A stretch of 64,000 bases of DNA, taken from positions 1 to 64,000 of the forward strand of contig NZ_JAPDKN010000011.1 of the NCBI RefSeq assembly GCF_026163565.1, in the 5' to 3' direction. Each line of letters starts with the position of its first letter. The first letter of the stretch is position 1. The translations under genes were made by a program, and so were the position numbers. Below are positions 30,836 to 39,971 of the stretch, piece after piece. The notes under the pieces are model-generated. The model worked only from the letters and a program-made list of their open reading frames with translations. It was not told the DNA's origin and did no database searches. Origin of the DNA: Chryseobacterium sp. YIM B08800. GTDB taxonomy: Bacteria; Bacteroidota; Bacteroidia; Flavobacteriales; Weeksellaceae.

Positions 30836-32431
30836 TTACATTGCTCTTTTATGGGTAATGACGATGTGAGAGTCTTCATCGGTCTCGTAGTCTTTGTACG
30901 AAGTTTTGAAGCCTAATAGTTCCACATTAATGTCTTCTTCTTTCGCTCTGATGTTAGAGAAATCCTGAATCATTTCAAGTACATCTGTTGCGATATATGA
31001 TGTTCCTCTCGCATCAATCGTTACCGTAGAATTTGATTTTATGTTTTTTAATGTCTTTTTAATAGCAGCTTTATTCAGGAAAGATACTTCTTCTGCCAAT
31101 TTTATCTTAATACCGTCCGCATCGCTAAGTTTTTCTCGGCTCAAATAATAAGCACGCTTCATGTTTCCTTGCAAAATATAGAAAACAGAGATTGCCAAAC
31201 CAATTCCTACACCTTTCAGCAAATCTGTAGCTACAATAGCTATTACAGTCGCTACAAATGGTATAAACTGGAATTTTCCTAAATGCCAGAAATGTTTGAA
31301 TGTAGCTGGTTTTGCCAATTTATATCCTACCAAAAGTAAAACTGCAGCAAGAGTTGATAAAGGAATCAAATTTAAAATAAAAGGAATAGATAATACACAA
31401 ACCAGTAGTAAAACTCCGTGAATCATCGCAGATACTTTAGAAGTTGCTCCTGCATTTGCATTTGCCGAACTTCTTACCACTACAGATGTCATTGGCAATC
31501 CGCCAATAAATGAACTTATAAGATTACCAATTCCCTGAGCTTTTAATTCTAAATTGGTATCGGTAATTCTTCTCTGAACATCTAATCGGTCTGAAGCCTC
31601 AATACAAAGTAGCGTTTCAATAGATGCTACAATAGCAATTGTTGCTCCTACAATCCAAACCTTAGGATTTGTGAAACCATTGAAATCTGGAAGTATGATC
31701 AGGTTTTTAAAATCATCAAGACTTTGAGGAACTGGTAAAGAAACCAAATGCTCTGTACCAATTGCTAAAGAGCTTCCTGATAATTTAAATAGTTCATTTA
31801 ATAAAATTCCTACCACAACAGCAACTAGTGCACCGGGTAACATTTTCATTCTTTTTAAAACAGGAATCTTATCCCATGCTAAAAGTAATCCTACAGAAAC
31901 CAATGTAACAATAACCGCTCCCGGATGTATTGCACCCATTAATTCTGTGAAATAATTGAAGTTGATTCCGTTAGAAAATAAAGTTTCATTTCCTTCATAA
32001 TCTTTATCGAATCCTAAAGCATGCGGAATTTGTTTGATAATGATAATAATTCCAATAGCAGCAAGCATTCCCTCAATCACATTATTTGGAAAATAATTGG
32101 AAATACTACCTGCTCTGATGAAGCCTAAAACCAACTGTATCAATCCGGCGATAATTCCGGCACAAAGGAATAGTTCGAAAGCTCCAAGATCTGTAATTGC
32201 AGTTAAAACAATTGCAGTAAGACCTGCAGCTGGTCCTGAAACCGAAATATTCGAATTACTGATTGCTCCAACGACTAAACCTCCTACAATACCAGCAATA
32301 ATACCAGATAATGGTGGTGCACCAGATGCTAAAGCAATCCCTAAACATAAAGGGAGAGCTACTAAAAATACAACGAGGCCTGAAGGGAAATTCTCCTTAA
32401 TTCCTCCAAATAATGAATTTGATTTTTTCAT
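30836..32431 (-). CDS. SulP-family anion (probably bicarbonate) transporter
   Basis: A 531-residue inner-membrane transporter with 12-14 membrane segments. The SLC26/SulP hallmark ASGAPPLSGIIAGIVGG (near residue 35), the GPAAGLTA segment (near 67), and a C-terminal STAS domain (about 445-515, with TVTIDARGTSYIATDVLEM) are present. SulP proteins carry sulfate, bicarbonate or dicarboxylates. Location between two carbonic anhydrases makes bicarbonate the best inference; no sulfate-assimilation genes are nearby. Confidence 0.9.
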   Translation of the reverse strand: MKKSNSLFGGIKENFPSGLVVFLVALPLCLGIALASGAPPLSGIIAGIVGGLVVGAISNSNISVSGPAAGLTAIVLTAITDLGAFELFLCAGIIAGLIQLVLGFIRAGSISNYFPNNVIEGMLAAIGIIIIIKQIPHALGFDKDYEGNETLFSNGINFNYFTELMGAIHPGAVIVTLVSVGLLLAWDKIPVLKRMKMLPGALVAVVVGILLNELFKLSGSSLAIGTEHLVSLPVPQSLDDFKNLIILPDFNGFTNPKVWIVGATIAIVASIETLLCIEASDRLDVQRRITDTNLELKAQGIGNLISSFIGGLPMTSVVVRSSANANAGATSKVSAMIHGVLLLVCVLSIPFILNLIPLSTLAAVLLLVGYKLAKPATFKHFWHLGKFQFIPFVATVIAIVATDLLKGVGIGLAISVFYILQGNMKRAYYLSREKLSDADGIKIKLAEEVSFLNKAAIKKTLKNIKSNSTVTIDARGTSYIATDVLEMIQDFSNIRAKEEDINVELLGFKTSYKDYETDEDSHIVITHKRAM

Positions 32432-32578
32432 GACAGCGAAAAATACTTAGTGTAACCGATTCATCTTAATTAAATAAAATATTTAACCAAAATCATCGGC
32501 GATAAAATTGAAATTAATTTAAAAAGAGGCATTTATTCAACATCAAATCTGATATGAATATTTGCGAATGTATTTCAA

Positions 32579-32878
32579 CTAAGCTTCCGGAGGTGGAGAA
32601 AATATGGTAAGAAATGGTGATAGATGAAAGGAATCATCAACCAGCACAAAAGATTTGCGCTCGAGATCAGGCTCGAAAAACTTTAGAAAATCATGTACGT
32701 TTAAAGTCTTTGGTAAAGTCTTTTCGTACACCGTAAATGATGAATAATGCGAGTGTGTTTCTTCTTCGTTTAAAATTACATTGGTTCTCTGTATTTTCCA
32801 GCCACAAATCGCAGCGATGCTCGGCAAGGCTGTGAAGTTTAGGATAAACAGTAATGTAATAATACTCCAGAATTTCAT
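32579..32878 (-). CDS. Small exported protein in the carbonic anhydrase cluster
   Basis: A 99-residue protein with a clear N-terminal signal segment (residues 5-23, ending PSIAA) and a mature part containing two His residues in ETHSHYSSF, acidic/aromatic stretches (DFLKFFEPDLE) and a C-terminal SPPPEA. I do not recognise the family. An overlapping frame (32691-32882) is less likely because it lacks a signal and typical composition. It lies 23 bp after the carbonic anhydrase gene at 32902 and before sulP, so it is probably part of this transcription unit; the histidines could bind a metal. Confidence 0.55.
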   Translation of the reverse strand: MKFWSIITLLFILNFTALPSIAAICGWKIQRTNVILNEEETHSHYSSFTVYEKTLPKTLNVHDFLKFFEPDLERKSFVLVDDSFHLSPFLTIFSPPPEA

Positions 32879-32901
32879 TCACTCAATTTTTTAAAGAAAG
32901 A

Positions 32902-33570
32902 TTATTTCGTCTTTCTGCTCATAACCCAATCTGAGCCTGTAAGATTATAAATCTTCTGAATGTCTTTTAAGGTTTTCTCAAAATCAATTTCAAGATCAAT
33001 AATTTTACCTGTTCTTAGGTCAAAAACCCAGCCGTGAACAATAGGATATTCTTCTAAAATATACCTTTTCTGCACACAGGCCATTTTAATTACGTTTATA
33101 CATTGCTCTTGAACGTTCAGTTCTACAAGCCTGTCATAACGTTTACTCTCATCTTCGATAGAATCTAGCTCTGCTTGATGCAATCTGTAAACATCACGAA
33201 TATTTCTCAGCCAAGGATTTAAAAGTCCCAAATCTTGAGGAGTCATCGCTGCTTTTACACCTCCGCAATTGTAATGTCCGCAAATGATAATGTGTTTTAC
33301 CTTCAAGTGCTCTACGGCGTACTGTATAACAGCGGTGGAGCTCATGTCTAATGTATTTACAACATTTGCAATATTTCTGTGGACAAAAACTTCTCCCGGT
33401 TTTGCTCCCATAAGTTCTTCTGCCGTTGCTCTGCTATCTGAACATCCTATGTAAAGGTATTCAGGATTCTGAGTTTTTGCAAGATCCTCAAAGAAGTTGG
33501 GATTGTCTGCTACTTTAGATTCTACCCATTTTCTGTTGTTCTCAAAAATAACTTCGTACGAATTCTTCAT
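32902..33570 (-). CDS. Beta-class carbonic anhydrase (Can-like)
   Basis: A 222-residue cytoplasmic zinc enzyme with Cys43, Asp45 and Arg47 (GCSDSRA) and His99/Cys102 (GHYNCGG). The long form, with the RNIANVV stretch and the LNPWLRNIRDVY segment, resembles E. coli Can (YadF). It is the first gene of a minus-strand run: carbonic anhydrase, small exported protein, SulP transporter, second carbonic anhydrase. The promoter box is at 33649-33656. Confidence 0.94.
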   Translation of the reverse strand: MKNSYEVIFENNRKWVESKVADNPNFFEDLAKTQNPEYLYIGCSDSRATAEELMGAKPGEVFVHRNIANVVNTLDMSSTAVIQYAVEHLKVKHIIICGHYNCGGVKAAMTPQDLGLLNPWLRNIRDVYRLHQAELDSIEDESKRYDRLVELNVQEQCINVIKMACVQKRYILEEYPIVHGWVFDLRTGKIIDLEIDFEKTLKDIQKIYNLTGSDWVMSRKTK

Positions 33571-33648
33571 TAATTAAATTTTAAAAAGTATAATTATTTA
33601 TTTCGTTTAAATTATTTTCAAATTCAATAGACTGAATCAATAATTATG

Positions 33649-33656
33649 CAAAAATA
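33649..33656 (-). promoter_or_regulatory. Likely -7 box of the carbonic anhydrase cluster
   Basis: TATTTTTG on the minus strand, about 78 nt before the ATG at 33570, in an AT-rich 156-bp intergenic region. Confidence 0.4.
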
Positions 33657-33726
33657 TTAATTTTGTAGAATTATCTATCATTTTTAACAAAGTTTAATAC
33701 ACTTAAAAATATGATAAAATTCAGGT

Positions 33727-34281
33727 TTAAATCCTGTTATTAATATATCCTTCCGTTGCATTTTCGTTCGGATAAATCTTTGCAGGATTGCCCGAAACCA
33801 CCGAATTGTCTGGAACATCAAAATTTACATAGGCATTCGGAGCTATCAAAACATTTTTACCAATATTTATTTTTCCAACAATCACAGCATTCGGACCGAT
33901 CCAAACCTCATCGCCAATGACGGGACAACCTTCGTTTTTCCCTCTGTTTTGCTGTCCGATGGTTACACCTTGAGCAATATTGCAGTTTTTTCCTATTATC
34001 GTTTTTGGGTTAATCACCAAGCTTCCCCAATGTCCGAGATAAAAACCTTCCCCAATCTGAGTTTCAGGGTAAATCTGAAAACCATATTTAATTTGGAAAT
34101 GTCTTAAAACAATTCTCCAATAAAGTCCTAAAACAGGGGTCTTACTATACTTTTGAGTTTTCCGTAGAACATAAATAAAATGCAAATTTGGATTAACGCA
34201 TTTTGCCAAAATTTTGAAACTAGAAAGCCATTTTCCGCTTTCCCGGTAGAAATCTTTCTGTATAGTAGAGTAGTCTGCCAT
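33727..34281 (-). CDS. Serine-acetyltransferase-like hexapeptide acyltransferase
   Basis: A 184-residue left-handed beta-helix enzyme. Its C-terminal half (about 90-175) carries hexapeptide repeats (KTIIGKNCNIAQGVTIG, IGDEVWIGPNAVIVGKINIGKNVLIAPN) and ends SVVSGNPAKIYP, as in serine O-acetyltransferase and polysaccharide O-acetyltransferases. The alpha-helical N-terminus is shorter than in CysE. Its place at the end of the glycosyltransferase run suggests it acetylates the surface polysaccharide and does not make cysteine. It starts 55 bp after the upstream GT4 gene. Confidence 0.82.
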   Translation of the reverse strand: MADYSTIQKDFYRESGKWLSSFKILAKCVNPNLHFIYVLRKTQKYSKTPVLGLYWRIVLRHFQIKYGFQIYPETQIGEGFYLGHWGSLVINPKTIIGKNCNIAQGVTIGQQNRGKNEGCPVIGDEVWIGPNAVIVGKINIGKNVLIAPNAYVNFDVPDNSVVSGNPAKIYPNENATEGYINNRI

Positions 34282-34336
34282 ATAACAAATTTAAAAAATC
34301 TAAATGGTCTTAAAGCTAAAATCAATAAAAATTAAT

Positions 34337-35488
34337 CTACATTTCGTCAAGAATAGAAATGATTTTCTGCACAGAGTTCTCAAGATTAAAAGGCATTTCG
34401 TAATTTTTTAGCCTATCGGTATATTTTTCAAAATACTCAGAATTCGACAGCGCTTTCTTCATTCCTGAATAAATTCCTTCTTCAGAATTTTCAACAATTA
34501 AGCCCAATTCTCCGTTATTCAACATTTCTTTAACGCCGGAAACTTCTGTTGCAATAATTTTCTTTTTTAAAGTAATCGCCTCAAACAAAACGGTTGGGAA
34601 ACCTTCATATCTTGAGCTTAAAATATAAAAATCTGCATTTTTGAAATATGGATACGGATTGTCTGTAAAACCTAACATTGTTGCAGTTTCATCAAGATTG
34701 AGTTCGGTTTTTAGTTTTTTGATATTCTCAAAATCATATCCGTCGCCGACAATCAGAATTTTGTGTTTAAAACCTTCGTCTAAAAGTTTTTTATGCACTC
34801 TCAAAAGCCTGTCAAACCCTTTTTGCGGAAATACGGTTCCTACAGAAATAAAGGTTGGAACTTTCTGATCAAACTCATAATCATTGACGACTTGTTCTGC
34901 TTTAGACAAAATTTCTTCTGTGTCTAAAGGATTGTAGATTTTAACGATTTTCTGTTTCTGAGTTTCATTTTCGGCTAATTCAAGAAAAAGTGTTTCTATT
35001 TTCTCTGAAATCACCATGATTTTATCAAAACCGAAGAATTTTTTTATTTCTGTTTCGGTGTATTCTTTCACTTGGGAAAGATCATTATGAATCCAGACTA
35101 TTTTTTTTGAAGATTGAAGCGGAGAATTAAGAATTTCATCCCGCATTCCGTGAATCGCTGCAAACTCGATATCGTATTTTTTTCCTTTTAATTTTCCGTT
35201 ATAAAGAAGAGTAGGGAATTTTTTCAATGCGTTCTGATAAATGACTCTGGTCGCCTTTTTCGGAATATCCTGAATTCTGTTGGTGGTGATCATTTCACCT
35301 TTGTTCAGATAAATGATATTAATCCAGTCGGGAACTTCGTTTACATATTTCCCGGAATATAAATTTAAAAGCAAATCGATCTCATAATGATTCTGCGGAA
35401 GATTTTTCAGAAAAGTAACCAAGACTTTTTCTGCACCACCATGACGAAGTGAACCAATACGAATGAGGATTTTCTTTTTTTGAGGCAT
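34337..35488 (-). CDS. Glycosyltransferase family 4
   Basis: A 383-residue GT-B retaining glycosyltransferase. The N-terminal Rossmann domain has the glycine-rich acceptor loop (IGSLRHGGAEKVL), and the C-terminal nucleotide-sugar domain has SVGTVFPQKGFDRLL, ILIVGDGYD and the E-x7-E motif EGFPTVLFE (near 300). It is paralogous to the GT4 at 36414 (both begin MPQKxK and share the long linker). Sugar donor unknown. Confidence 0.88.
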   Translation of the reverse strand: MPQKKKILIRIGSLRHGGAEKVLVTFLKNLPQNHYEIDLLLNLYSGKYVNEVPDWINIIYLNKGEMITTNRIQDIPKKATRVIYQNALKKFPTLLYNGKLKGKKYDIEFAAIHGMRDEILNSPLQSSKKIVWIHNDLSQVKEYTETEIKKFFGFDKIMVISEKIETLFLELAENETQKQKIVKIYNPLDTEEILSKAEQVVNDYEFDQKVPTFISVGTVFPQKGFDRLLRVHKKLLDEGFKHKILIVGDGYDFENIKKLKTELNLDETATMLGFTDNPYPYFKNADFYILSSRYEGFPTVLFEAITLKKKIIATEVSGVKEMLNNGELGLIVENSEEGIYSGMKKALSNSEYFEKYTDRLKNYEMPFNLENSVQKIISILDEM

Positions 35489-35520
35489 TTATTTTAATGT
35501 ATATTCTTTTGATTTTTAGA

Positions 35521-36417
35521 TTAAATTAATTTTGAAAAAGGGTAGAGCAGTGCTGTAATTATTTTAACGGGTAAAGAATTCAGCTCAGATATTGTTTTTC
35601 CAAAATTTCTCTTATCCAGTGCTGCAAATTTCAAATAACCGCCCAAATTTCTAAAAATGGTAACAGGATTGCTCCAAATTTTTGAGCTGTAAGTATTCAG
35701 AAATGCTTTGTAATTTTCTGCAAGCCCAAATGCATTTTTTTTATCATAGAACTGATTGGCGAGCGATTGCTCATCATCTTTATCCCGGAAATAAATTCTC
35801 GTTACTTCATTAATGCAGTAATGAAACCCTAGTTTATCAAACTGAAACTGGAAAACTCCTTCAGGAATAAAGCCTTTTCCTGAAAGATTTTCAAAATTCA
35901 GCTTCATTTTTTTATAAATATCCGTTTTTCCCATTCCCCATTTATCACCTTTGATTTTATATTTGTATCGCATATCAAAAATGGTACAGATTAATGGTGA
36001 TTCAGGGAAGTGATCTCCTACAATATTTCCAAACTGATCTTCACAAAGTGTCGATACAAAAACAATATTTTGACTGTCGTTGATGCTTTCCCAAGTGTTG
36101 ACAAGAATTTCCATAGAATCTTTTGGCAGTGCATCATCAGAATCTAAAGGTGAAAAATATTTGCCTTCTGCAAGATCAATTCCTCGGAAAAAAGTTAAAA
36201 ATTTATGCTGGTTTTCCTGATGATAATACCGAATTTGAAAGTCAGATACTTTTTGAAATTCTTCAACGAGTTCTTTCGTTTTATCGGTGGAACCATCATC
36301 GATGACGAGCCATTCAAAATCTTTAAAAGTCTGATTTTGTAAAGATTCGAAAACCCGAGGCAAAGTATGTGCTCGGTTATAAGTGGGCGTAAGAATGGTA
36401 ACTAATGGTTTTTTCAT
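35521..36417 (-). CDS. Glycosyltransferase family 2
   Basis: A 298-residue inverting GT-A enzyme: TILTPTYNRAHTLPRVFESL at the N-terminus, VIDDGSTDKT for nucleotide binding, and the metal-binding LDSDDAL (near 95). The GDKWGMGKTDIYKKM and EGVFQFQFDKLGF segments are shared with the GT2 at 47623, so the two form a subfamily. Its start overlaps the end of the upstream GT4 gene by 4 bp (ATGA), indicating coupling. Confidence 0.88.
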   Translation of the reverse strand: MKKPLVTILTPTYNRAHTLPRVFESLQNQTFKDFEWLVIDDGSTDKTKELVEEFQKVSDFQIRYYHQENQHKFLTFFRGIDLAEGKYFSPLDSDDALPKDSMEILVNTWESINDSQNIVFVSTLCEDQFGNIVGDHFPESPLICTIFDMRYKYKIKGDKWGMGKTDIYKKMKLNFENLSGKGFIPEGVFQFQFDKLGFHYCINEVTRIYFRDKDDEQSLANQFYDKKNAFGLAENYKAFLNTYSSKIWSNPVTIFRNLGGYLKFAALDKRNFGKTISELNSLPVKIITALLYPFSKLI

Positions 36418-37568
36418 TCTTTCAGTTGATATTGTTTTTGAAAAACAGAAGTTACCTGATCGTAAATTTTTTCATTATCAAATTTCTCTACAGATTGTAT
36501 CAGGTTTTTCTTAAATTTTTCTGTAATATCTTTATTTGTAAGGAATAACTTCATTCCTTCATAAATAGAGTTTTCGTCTGGTTCTACAAGATAACCGTCA
36601 AAATCGTGTTCGATCATTTCGGGAATTCCGCCTACGTTTGTACTTACAATTGGAATATTTAATCCCATTACTTCACCTATCGTTAAAGGATAAGATTCGG
36701 ATTCTGAAGGTAAAACAAAATAATCCGAATTTTTGATATAAGGATATGGATTGATCTGGCTGTCAAGAAGAAGAAAGGTTTTTTCTACTTTTAATTCTTT
36801 TGCCTGTTTTTGTAAATTTTCCATTTCTGAACCGCCTCCGATTACTGCGATAGAATGAAGAAATCCTTCGTCTAAAAGTCTTTTGTGTACTTTCATCAAA
36901 GTATGGTAGTTTTTGCGGCTGTGCAATCTTCCCATCGACGAAAATACAGGAGTCGTGTCGTAATCAACAGGAAATTCTAATGCTTTTATCTTTACTTCAT
37001 CAATCTTTATAGAATTATAAATGACAGAGCTTTTAGGATATTCAATCTGATATAAATCTTTAATAACGTCTCTGGTTTGTTTAGAACCAAAAATCACCCA
37101 ATCAAATTTCTTGAGTGCATTGATTCTGCTTAAAACTCTTTTTTCGTCGAGATCATAACTTACATCAGTATGAAACCATGCTATTTTTCTTGATTGTAAA
37201 GGACTTGACAGAATATTCTCAAATTCAGCGTAAGTGGGTGCAATTTCGAGATCAAAATCTTTTTTAATGATTTTACGGTATAATATTTTCGGATTATTAC
37301 GGTAAAAAGCGAGAATTATACTTCTTTTAACAAGCTGTAAGGTTCTTATAAATTTATTGCTGCTCATATCTTCTCTCCCTTTTTGCAGAGTGATAAGATC
37401 GATGTCTTCAGGAATACTTTTTCTAAGTTCTCCCTGGTCAATTGTCAGAAAAAAAGTAATGTCAAACAGCTCTCTTGGAAGGTTTTCCAACAGATCAAGA
37501 AGAACCCTTTCAACTCCTCCCATTTCCATGGAGCGATGACGGAACAAAACCTTTATTTTTTGAGGCAT
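36414..37568 (-). CDS. Glycosyltransferase family 4
   Basis: A 384-residue GT-B enzyme: FRHRSMEMGGVERVLLDLL acceptor loop, SSMGRLHSRKNYHTLM at the start of the C-terminal domain and the E-x7-E region SESESYPLTIGE (near 300). It is first in a coupled trio with the GT2 at 35521 and the paralogous GT4 at 34337. A -7 box at 37604-37611 lies in the 93-bp divergent region shared with the methyltransferase gene. Confidence 0.88.
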   Translation of the reverse strand: MPQKIKVLFRHRSMEMGGVERVLLDLLENLPRELFDITFFLTIDQGELRKSIPEDIDLITLQKGREDMSSNKFIRTLQLVKRSIILAFYRNNPKILYRKIIKKDFDLEIAPTYAEFENILSSPLQSRKIAWFHTDVSYDLDEKRVLSRINALKKFDWVIFGSKQTRDVIKDLYQIEYPKSSVIYNSIKIDEVKIKALEFPVDYDTTPVFSSMGRLHSRKNYHTLMKVHKRLLDEGFLHSIAVIGGGSEMENLQKQAKELKVEKTFLLLDSQINPYPYIKNSDYFVLPSESESYPLTIGEVMGLNIPIVSTNVGGIPEMIEHDFDGYLVEPDENSIYEGMKLFLTNKDITEKFKKNLIQSVEKFDNEKIYDQVTSVFQKQYQLKE

Positions 37569-37603
37569 TTGTGTATTTTAAAAAAAATTAATCCTTAAAG
37601 AAA

Positions 37604-37611
37604 CAAATATA
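37604..37611 (-). promoter_or_regulatory. Likely -7 box of the GT4-GT2-GT4 run
   Basis: TATATTTG on the minus strand, 35 nt upstream of the ATG at 37568. Confidence 0.45.
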
Positions 37612-37661
37612 AGACTGTTTGAGCAATTCTTTTGTATTTTTACCTCTCAAAACATAACTGT

Positions 37662-38438
37662 ATGAGTAAAGTTTCAGAAATTGCAACCACATTTGTCGCC
37701 TATCTAAAGCGTCCCGATCTATATCCTGAATTAAGACGTAAGATATGGAAAAATATATTCAACCGTTCATCTGGCTTACGAGGTAAAGAGGAAGCCGAAA
37801 AATGGTGTAAAAACATCTCTATATCAGAGAAAGATTTTATAGAAAATATTTTAAAGATGAATTTTGTTCCTTTTGAAAAAAAATTCCCTCAAGAATATGA
37901 AAATGCACTGCAAGCGCAAGAAAAAGCACCTGTGAAAATGGGTGGAGCAGGGTCTTTAAGTGTTATTTATTACATCAACGAATTTGCAAATGCAAAAAGT
38001 TCTATTGAAACAGGAGTAGCCTATGGCTGGTCTTCTTTTGCTGCTTTAGCGTCTTTGGTTTCCAGAAACGGAACGCTTTACAGTTCAGATATGCCTTATA
38101 TTTTGCAAAACCAGAGTGAAGATTTTGTAGGATGTGTAATTCCTGAAAAATACAAAAGCAACTGGGATCTTTACAGATTTGCAGATAAAGAATCTCTTCC
38201 GAAAATTTTTGAAAAAGAAAACACTTTCGATGTGGTGCATTACGACAGTGATAAAACCTATGACGGAAGAATGTGGGCTTATAAAATTTTATGGGACAGA
38301 TTGAGAAAAGGAGGCGTTTTTATGAGCGATGATGTGGGAGATAATGCTGCATTTAAAGATTATTGCGAACAAAATAACCACAAACCACATATTATTGAAT
38401 TTGACGGTAAGTTTGCAGGCGTTATTATAAAAGAATAA
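37662..38438 (+). CDS. Class I SAM-dependent methyltransferase
   Basis: About 258 residues from the ATG at 37662 (an upstream in-frame start at 37632 is unlikely). A Rossmann methyltransferase of the Methyltransf_24 type: SIETGVAYGWSSFAAL forms motif I, SDMPY follows beta-2, and DVVHYDSDKTYDGRMWAY with GVFMSDDVGDN gives the later motifs and metal-type acidic residues. It is one of three plus-strand genes set singly among minus-strand glycan genes, so it has its own promoter. Methylation of a sugar, possibly the chain terminus, is inferred from context. A terminator follows at 38441. Confidence 0.8.
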   Translation: MSKVSEIATTFVAYLKRPDLYPELRRKIWKNIFNRSSGLRGKEEAEKWCKNISISEKDFIENILKMNFVPFEKKFPQEYENALQAQEKAPVKMGGAGSLSVIYYINEFANAKSSIETGVAYGWSSFAALASLVSRNGTLYSSDMPYILQNQSEDFVGCVIPEKYKSNWDLYRFADKESLPKIFEKENTFDVVHYDSDKTYDGRMWAYKILWDRLRKGGVFMSDDVGDNAAFKDYCEQNNHKPHIIEFDGKFAGVIIKE

Positions 38439-38440
38439 AG

Positions 38441-38469
38441 AAAAACCACAGAATTGTCTGTGGTTTTTT
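38441..38469. terminator. Bidirectional intrinsic terminator
   Basis: Arms AAAAACCACAGA and TCTGTGGTTTTT around ATTG, between the convergent methyltransferase and GT2 genes. U-tracts are available on both strands. Confidence 0.88.
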
Positions 38470-38472
38470 AGT

Positions 38473-39279
38473 TTACAAAAACTTTCTGAGGATTTTTGTG
38501 ATAATATTATTCTGCTTTATTTTCAAAAACTCTGGAAGATTTTGTATTTCGTTGATTTTTTTGCCATAGAGAGATTCTATGTTTCTTCGCTTTGCGGTAT
38601 CAAGAATTACTTGGTGCCAATTATTATTAAGTTTTTCTTTTTTTGAAGACTCCTGCGAAACTCCTTTTTCGTGTAAACGGTAATAATAAAGCGGAGTATT
38701 AATGAAATGAAATTTACCTACTTCATAAAGCTTAAGATATAAATCCTGATCAACAGCTGAAGTAAGTTCTGGGTTAATTCCAACCGTTTTATTATATGCT
38801 TCTTTTTTAAATGTAAAAAAATGATTGGCTTCTAAGAAAACATTAAAAAATTCTTTCTTCCCGTTTTTCACAGCACGCGAATGTTGAAAAATACGTACAG
38901 GCTTTAATTCGCTGTCGCACAAGTGAAATTTAGAATAAGTAACAACATTATCTTTTGTATGATTTTCTATACTTATTTGTAAAGCATTTTCGGTAATTGC
39001 ATCATCGGGATCTACAAATCCGCAGATTTCTCCGGATGCCATTTCTGCACATCTTCGTTTTGTGTATCCAACCCCTTTGTTTTCTTCGTTCCTTAAAATT
39101 TTTACCTTGGCATTGTCTTTAGTGAGCTCTACAATCTTTTGGTAAGAATCATCGGTTGAGCAATCATCTACGATTATAATTTCAAAATTCTGATGGGTTT
39201 GATTGATAATACTATTATAGCACTCTACGAAATAATTATAGTTGTTGTAATGCGCAATGAGAATCGAAAATTTTACCAT
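38473..39279 (-). CDS. Glycosyltransferase family 2
   Basis: A 268-residue GT-A enzyme with FSILIAHYNNYNYFVECYNSI, VDDCSTDDS and the metal-binding VDPDDAI (near 92). The C-terminal part has the LYYYRLHEKGVSQ motif seen in many polysaccharide GT2 enzymes. It lies downstream of the acyltransferase at 39339 in the same direction, about 60 bp apart. Confidence 0.88.
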   Translation of the reverse strand: MVKFSILIAHYNNYNYFVECYNSIINQTHQNFEIIIVDDCSTDDSYQKIVELTKDNAKVKILRNEENKGVGYTKRRCAEMASGEICGFVDPDDAITENALQISIENHTKDNVVTYSKFHLCDSELKPVRIFQHSRAVKNGKKEFFNVFLEANHFFTFKKEAYNKTVGINPELTSAVDQDLYLKLYEVGKFHFINTPLYYYRLHEKGVSQESSKKEKLNNNWHQVILDTAKRRNIESLYGKKINEIQNLPEFLKIKQNNIITKILRKFL

Positions 39280-39338
39280 AAAATCGGATTGAATGTAGTT
39301 TAAGACAATTAAACATTTCTATACTATTAAATTATAAT

Positions 39339-39902
39339 TTATAGAGATATTATTTGCTGATCTTGCTTATTAATGATAATTGAATTTGCAGGTACATCTT
39401 TATGAATTACACATCCCGCTCCCAAAATAACATTGTCGCCAATAGTAACATCTTTTAGAATAGTAACGTTGGCTCCGGTCCAGACGTTATTTCCTAGTTT
39501 TACCTTTCCAATATTAAAATCTGATTTTGAAACAGAGAACGGTTGTTTTGAATATTGATGATTGTGGTCAAAAATTTTCATTCCTTCACCAAGAATACAG
39601 TTTTCTCCTATTTCAATTTCACCAAGACAAGAGATTGTAGCTCTCGTAATATAAGTTCCTTCACCTATGCTAAATTTAGCATTAGATTTTATGGTAATAA
39701 AGTTGTTTTGGTTGATAAACACATTTTTTCCAAACTGAAATTCAGAATCAGGAGAAATATCTAAAAAATTACCGGAACCCAACTTGAAGGAATGATGAAC
39801 GGAACTTTTGCGAGTAAAAAAAAGATCACGATTTTTTGCATTAATGCAACTATTCGCAAAATTTTTCAATTTTATAAAACATAAACCTAAAACCTTTTTC
39901 AT
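39339..39902 (-). CDS. Hexapeptide-repeat acyltransferase (WcaF/NodL-like)
   Basis: A 187-residue left-handed beta-helix acyltransferase. Repeats run through FSIGEGTYITRATISC, EIEIGENCILGEGM and VKLGNNVWTGANVTILKDVTIGDNVILGAGCVI, with the catalytic-type His in DHNHQYSKQP (near 113). It resembles O-acetyltransferases of capsule and colanic-acid pathways. The acceptor is unknown. It begins the two-gene minus unit with the GT2 at 38473. Confidence 0.85.
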   Translation of the reverse strand: MKKVLGLCFIKLKNFANSCINAKNRDLFFTRKSSVHHSFKLGSGNFLDISPDSEFQFGKNVFINQNNFITIKSNAKFSIGEGTYITRATISCLGEIEIGENCILGEGMKIFDHNHQYSKQPFSVSKSDFNIGKVKLGNNVWTGANVTILKDVTIGDNVILGAGCVIHKDVPANSIIINKQDQQIISL

Positions 39903-39938
39903 CTAAAATGTTTTATCCAAAAGTATTAAATATTCTTT

Positions 39939-39946
39939 TAATTTTG
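39939..39946 (+). promoter_or_regulatory. Likely -7 box of the GT2 at 39972
   Basis: TAATTTTG on the plus strand, 25 nt before the ATG. Confidence 0.45.
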
Positions 39947-39971
39947 TAATAATTAACAGCAAAACAATTTG

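Noticed and set aside
32691-32882. 63-residue alternative frame overlapping the small exported protein
   Set aside because: No signal sequence, and the 99-residue frame ends properly and fits the operon spacing.
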